DNA of 64,000 nt from Bacillus proteolyticus (GTDB lineage Bacteria; Bacillota; Bacilli; Bacillales; Bacillaceae_G): positions 1-64,000 of the forward strand of contig NZ_MACH01000003.1 in NCBI RefSeq assembly GCF_001884065.1, given 5' to 3'. The notes below the pieces were generated by a model that was given only the letters and a program-made list of their open reading frames with translations, searched no databases and was not told where the DNA came from. Below, one piece after another: positions 63,235-64,000 of the stretch; the first letter of the stretch is position 1, and every line of letters begins with the position of its first letter. Both the position numbers and the translations under genes were made by a program.

Positions 63235-64000
63235 GAAAGATAGCCTTTTTCTTCTTTTTGCTAGTAATTGGAGGAGCGATGTCTAGTTGCTCTCGAGATA
63301 CAACCTCTATTAAATATAATAAAAGTGGTCTCCCTATTTTGGAGGATCGTCATCTTGTTGCATATGTAGCGGCCCGCGAGGAAGTTGGTGAGGCATTGCT
63401 TTCATCATTTTGTAAACCGCGAGGATGTACGTATGAATTTATTCGTCTTTCGACAGAAGAACTTCTTCGAAGAGTGGAAGAGGAATCTGGAAATCCGAAA
63501 GCGGATATTATTATTGGCGGTACAGTAGATGCACATCAAATGATGAAGCAAAAAGATCTGTCTATTCCTGTGACGAGCCAGCATGCGAATCGTATTTCAA
63601 AAACTGTTAAAGATAAAGATGGTTATTGGTACGGTTACGAAGTAGAGAAATTGGCAATCGCAATTAATAAAGAGCGGTGGAACGAAGAAATAGCACCGCT
63701 CGGTCTACCGTATCCATCCAGGTGGCAAGATTTATTAAACTCTGCGTACACTGGAAAGATTGTTATGCCAGATCCAAATGTTTCGGGTACTGCATATACG
63801 TTTTTTCAATCACTTATTGATACTTTAGGTGAAGAGGAAGCGAAGGCGTATGTGAGGCATCTTGCAGGACAGGTTGGAGAAGTAACCGTGAATGGTTACA
63901 TACCAGCAGAACTTGTGGCAAGTGGTGAATATATGATAGGCATCAATTTTATGGGAGATCAGAGAATGCTTCAAAAACGAGGATTTCCTATTTTAAGTAA
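63231..64000 (+). CDS. Solute-binding lipoprotein of an ABC importer (3' end outside window)
   Basis: The gene starts at ATG 63231 and is open to the window edge. The signal peptide MRKIAFFFFLLVIGGAMSSC ends in a lipobox-like Cys at about 20. The mature part (HLVAYVAAREEVGEALLSSF, ADIIIGGTVDAH, YPSRWQDLLNSAYTGKIVMP and DPNVSGTAYTFFQ) matches iron/thiamine-type extracellular binding proteins. Together with the upstream kinase and DUF3919 gene it could be a ligand-sensing set. Partial. Confidence 0.88.
   Translation, partial: MRKIAFFFFLLVIGGAMSSCSRDTTSIKYNKSGLPILEDRHLVAYVAAREEVGEALLSSFCKPRGCTYEFIRLSTEELLRRVEEESGNPKADIIIGGTVDAHQMMKQKDLSIPVTSQHANRISKTVKDKDGYWYGYEVEKLAIAINKERWNEEIAPLGLPYPSRWQDLLNSAYTGKIVMPDPNVSGTAYTFFQSLIDTLGEEEAKAYVRHLAGQVGEVTVNGYIPAELVASGEYMIGINFMGDQRMLQKRGFPILS

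Noticed and set aside
1-64000. tRNA, rRNA, CRISPR arrays, prophage or replication origins
   Set aside because: None seen on either strand; no regularly spaced repeats and no phage structural genes.

Overview
The window is low-GC Firmicute DNA, almost certainly chromosomal and from the Bacillus cereus group. The support is an intact spoIIID-mbl pair at the left edge, fabZ in the middle, strong AGGAGG-type ribosome binding sites with frequent TTG and GTG starts, and eps/ywq-type exopolysaccharide genes. Nearly every gene is on the + strand. I found no tRNA, rRNA or CRISPR array.

Layout. (1) 1-1750: core genes spoIIID and mbl. (2) 2026-2817: decayed wall-polymer genes, a 13-codon tagD relic and a glycosyltransferase with two in-frame stops. 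(3) 3054-3935: galU copy 1, followed by an IS3-family transposase relic. (4) 4614-29509: a first exopolysaccharide operon laid out like B. subtilis eps: chain-length modulator, tyrosine kinase, an EAR (eps-associated RNA) element, a UDP-GlcNAc 4,6-dehydratase, about eight glycosyltransferases, an EpsG-type polymerase, a pyruvyl transferase, a GH88/105-like hydrolase, an O-acyltransferase, a flippase, then the EpsL/M/N sugar-priming genes. (5) 30149-37473: a lasso-peptide cluster. It has a cyclase, a 43-residue precursor easily missed because of its size (32493-32624), an HPr-kinase-like peptide kinase, a PqqD-like RRE protein, a leader protease, a nucleotidyltransferase and an ABC exporter. 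(6) 38669-39103: core gene fabZ. (7) 39703-60151: a second exopolysaccharide/capsule operon with its own modulator, kinase, phosphatase, second EAR followed by a terminator, galU copy 2, dehydratase, aminotransferase, priming transferase, a broken acetyltransferase, glycosyltransferases, two TupA-like ATP-grasp proteins, polymerase, flippase, UDP-glucose dehydrogenase, UDP-glucuronate epimerase, an LCP ligase, an SGNH hydrolase and galE. (8) 60272-64000: a two-component system, a DUF3919-like membrane protein and the start of a solute-binding lipoprotein gene.

How it works together. Both polysaccharide operons carry the same priming logic. A membrane-anchored dehydratase, an aminotransferase and an acetyltransferase would make a UDP-diacetamido-trideoxy sugar (diacetylbacillosamine type). 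A small phosphoglycosyl transferase would load it on undecaprenyl phosphate. Glycosyltransferases, a flippase and a polymerase would then complete a Wzx/Wzy pathway controlled by a tyrosine kinase. The acetyltransferase of operon 2 is frameshifted, so operon 1 may supply that step.

The most interesting items are the lasso peptide with its tailoring enzymes, the two EAR RNAs whose 3' arms overlap the 5' arms of following stem-loops, and the perfect 26-bp palindrome at the lasso promoter. The lasso cluster strongly resembles the paeninodin type and, from memory, the pseudomycoidin cluster of B. pseudomycoides, so it may be a variant of a known compound rather than wholly new.
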